This document shows, piece after piece, positions 62,601 to 64,000 of a stretch of DNA of 64,000 nucleotides. The stretch's first letter is position 1. Each line of letters begins with the position of its first letter. Source of the DNA: Chamaea fasciata (Eukaryota > Chordata > Aves > Passeriformes > Sylviidae); the NCBI GenBank assembly GCA_029207755.1, contig JARCOQ010000003.1:48094971-48158970 (forward strand), given 5' to 3'. Below the pieces are notes generated by a model that saw only the letters and a program-made list of their open reading frames with translations, had not been told where the DNA came from and did no database searches. The position numbers and the translations under genes are program-made.

Positions 62601-64000
62601 ATTGACCGCATTTCATCATATTTCAAAATCTGTTAGCTTTGCTGAAAAATAAGAACCTTTTAATGTACCTTTGGAGGTTTCACTTATTTTGCAAATTAAA
62701 CAGCAGTTGGGACTTATAATTTCCAAGCAACTGACATTTGTTGTTAAGGGGATTTTTAAAGTGCATTCCTGCAACAAACGGAAATTTAAAGTCAACATTT
62801 TCTTCCTGGCAAAACAACCCTGGATAAAGATGAATAAAACCTGAGACAAAAATAAAACTGAGATATAAATGGAAAAAAATAATAAGATTTCCTCTCGAAG
62901 AGCCTAAAGACTCCCAAATCAGAAGTAGTCAGTATGTAAATAAAGACTTAGATAAGAGGGCCAAATATCTACTCTGTTCTGGGAAGGAACTGTAAATCTC
63001 TCTTAGCAAAAGATTTGATGCCAGGAAAAAGCATTGTCAGTGGTGAAACTGAGGACTGAGAAAGGATATAAAAATTGCTTTAAGTGGGAACTAGATCTTT
63101 TCAAAATATACTTCTAAAACAAAATAACTTACCTCCATATCAATTGAATGAGTCTTGAAATGATTGAATGTCCCCATTCTTTTGAGAGCAATATAGTTTG
63201 TTTTGCGCTTTTGAACATATTTTTTGAATAAAATAATGTTGAGAGATTCTGGCACAATGTCATTCTATCATATTACCTTTACTGTAAAGTTAATGTGAAG
63301 AGACTATAAAACCACAGAACCATGCTGAACATTAAGACAGGTCAGGGAAACCATAGTTTTGGAAAAATCAGCCCCTTCAGTAAACAAAACAATTTAAACA
63401 TAAACAGGAAAAAAACCAAACCACTAACTTGGAGTCTTCAGTGATAAACGACATTCAGTAGATCCAAACCCTTTATTTTCACCCGTGGAGGAAGTGTCTT
63501 AGGGTAGCATGGCTTACACCTCTGAACAATATTATAAATATGAAGAGCTTCCTCATTGCACCACAATTTTTGTAGCAGTGCACCACTTTTCTTCTTGTAC
63601 ATGTTAAGATCTCTGTCCTTCTTACCTCTTCCCAGCACTTCCTAAGTATTTAAGAATCAGAAACCTACTGGTGGCTGGTCCACTCTCCACAGCTCGCAGC
63701 ACCAGTGGGGCAATTACTGACTACGCACCTGAATCACAACGGTTTTCACAAGGCAGTCTGAGGGTTTCCAGATGATAACTACAGACACAGAGAAAAGCTT
63801 GAGAAACACTTAGGAGGGAGTTTAAGAATTAACCCCATTGCAATGCCTTCTTAGCAAGGTGATAAAATTGGGAGTGATACTCACTGATTCAAACAAAACG
63901 ACTTCCATCCTCAGTTCCACATCTGCAATCACATCAAAGTTGCTTATCTGCATTAGAGAGCCTGGTCTTTATCTTCCAAAAGCTTTCTGGGCACAGCAGC
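59621..64000. other. Non-coding stretch with exon-like leads on the minus strand
   Basis: No gene can be named. Three minus-strand segments have an open frame with splice-like edges: 63885-63947, 63133-63248 and 61826-61894. They are described as findings and not annotated as exons. The frame at 60025-60372 (plus, about 115 codons) has no recognisable domain. No repeats of note were seen. Confidence 0.6.

Noticed and set aside
1..64000. tRNA, rRNA, CRISPR or bacterial operon structures
   Set aside because: No B-box-like GGTTCGAATC-type element with paired arms, no regularly spaced direct repeats, and sequence texture that is vertebrate throughout.

Overview
This 64 kb window looks like non-coding vertebrate nuclear DNA, most probably from a bird. 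It is AT-rich and CpG-poor, it has no long or recognisable open reading frame, and its repeats are of avian type. The diagnostic evidence is two 5'-truncated CR1 LINE tails (30.7-31.0 kb on the minus strand, 52.7-53.0 kb on the plus strand). There are also two LTRs that I recognise as families dispersed through bird genomes (17.0-18.1 kb plus, 42.1-42.6 kb minus). A third LTR (33.2-33.9 kb plus) is defined by its ends, an internal AATAAA and a near-perfect flanking duplication. Family recognition rests on memory of avian repeat consensuses and was not searched. The exact species and chromosome cannot be told.

Layout. 1-17 kb is unique AT-rich sequence with short homopolymers and small tandem duplications. 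17.0-18.1 kb is the first LTR. 18.1-30.7 kb is unique sequence with a possible decayed LTR (about 23.26-23.72 kb), an A/C-rich low-complexity block and a perfect 20-bp palindrome. 30.7-33.9 kb holds the minus-strand CR1 and the structurally defined LTR. 33.9-42.1 kb is unique sequence with two long T-runs. 42.1-42.6 kb is the minus-strand LTR, and it contains the longest open frame of the window, which is therefore not a gene. 42.6-52.7 kb is unique sequence with another A/C block and a 23-base C-run. 52.7-53.0 kb is the plus-strand CR1. 58.1-59.6 kb has a poly-A/poly-T inverted repeat followed by a strongly decayed, older CR1-clade LINE that still carries a reverse-transcriptase signature. 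59.6-64 kb is unique sequence.

I found no protein-coding gene that I can name, no tRNA, rRNA, CRISPR or operon-like structure, and nothing I would call a new system. The window reads as an intergenic region or the inside of a very large intron. A few short open segments have good splice sites on both sides, on the plus strand near 18.8-19.2 kb and on the minus strand near 61.8-63.9 kb. They are listed only as low-confidence leads, because a window this size gives such coincidences by chance. The three firmer LTRs have no retroviral interior beside them and appear to be solo LTRs.
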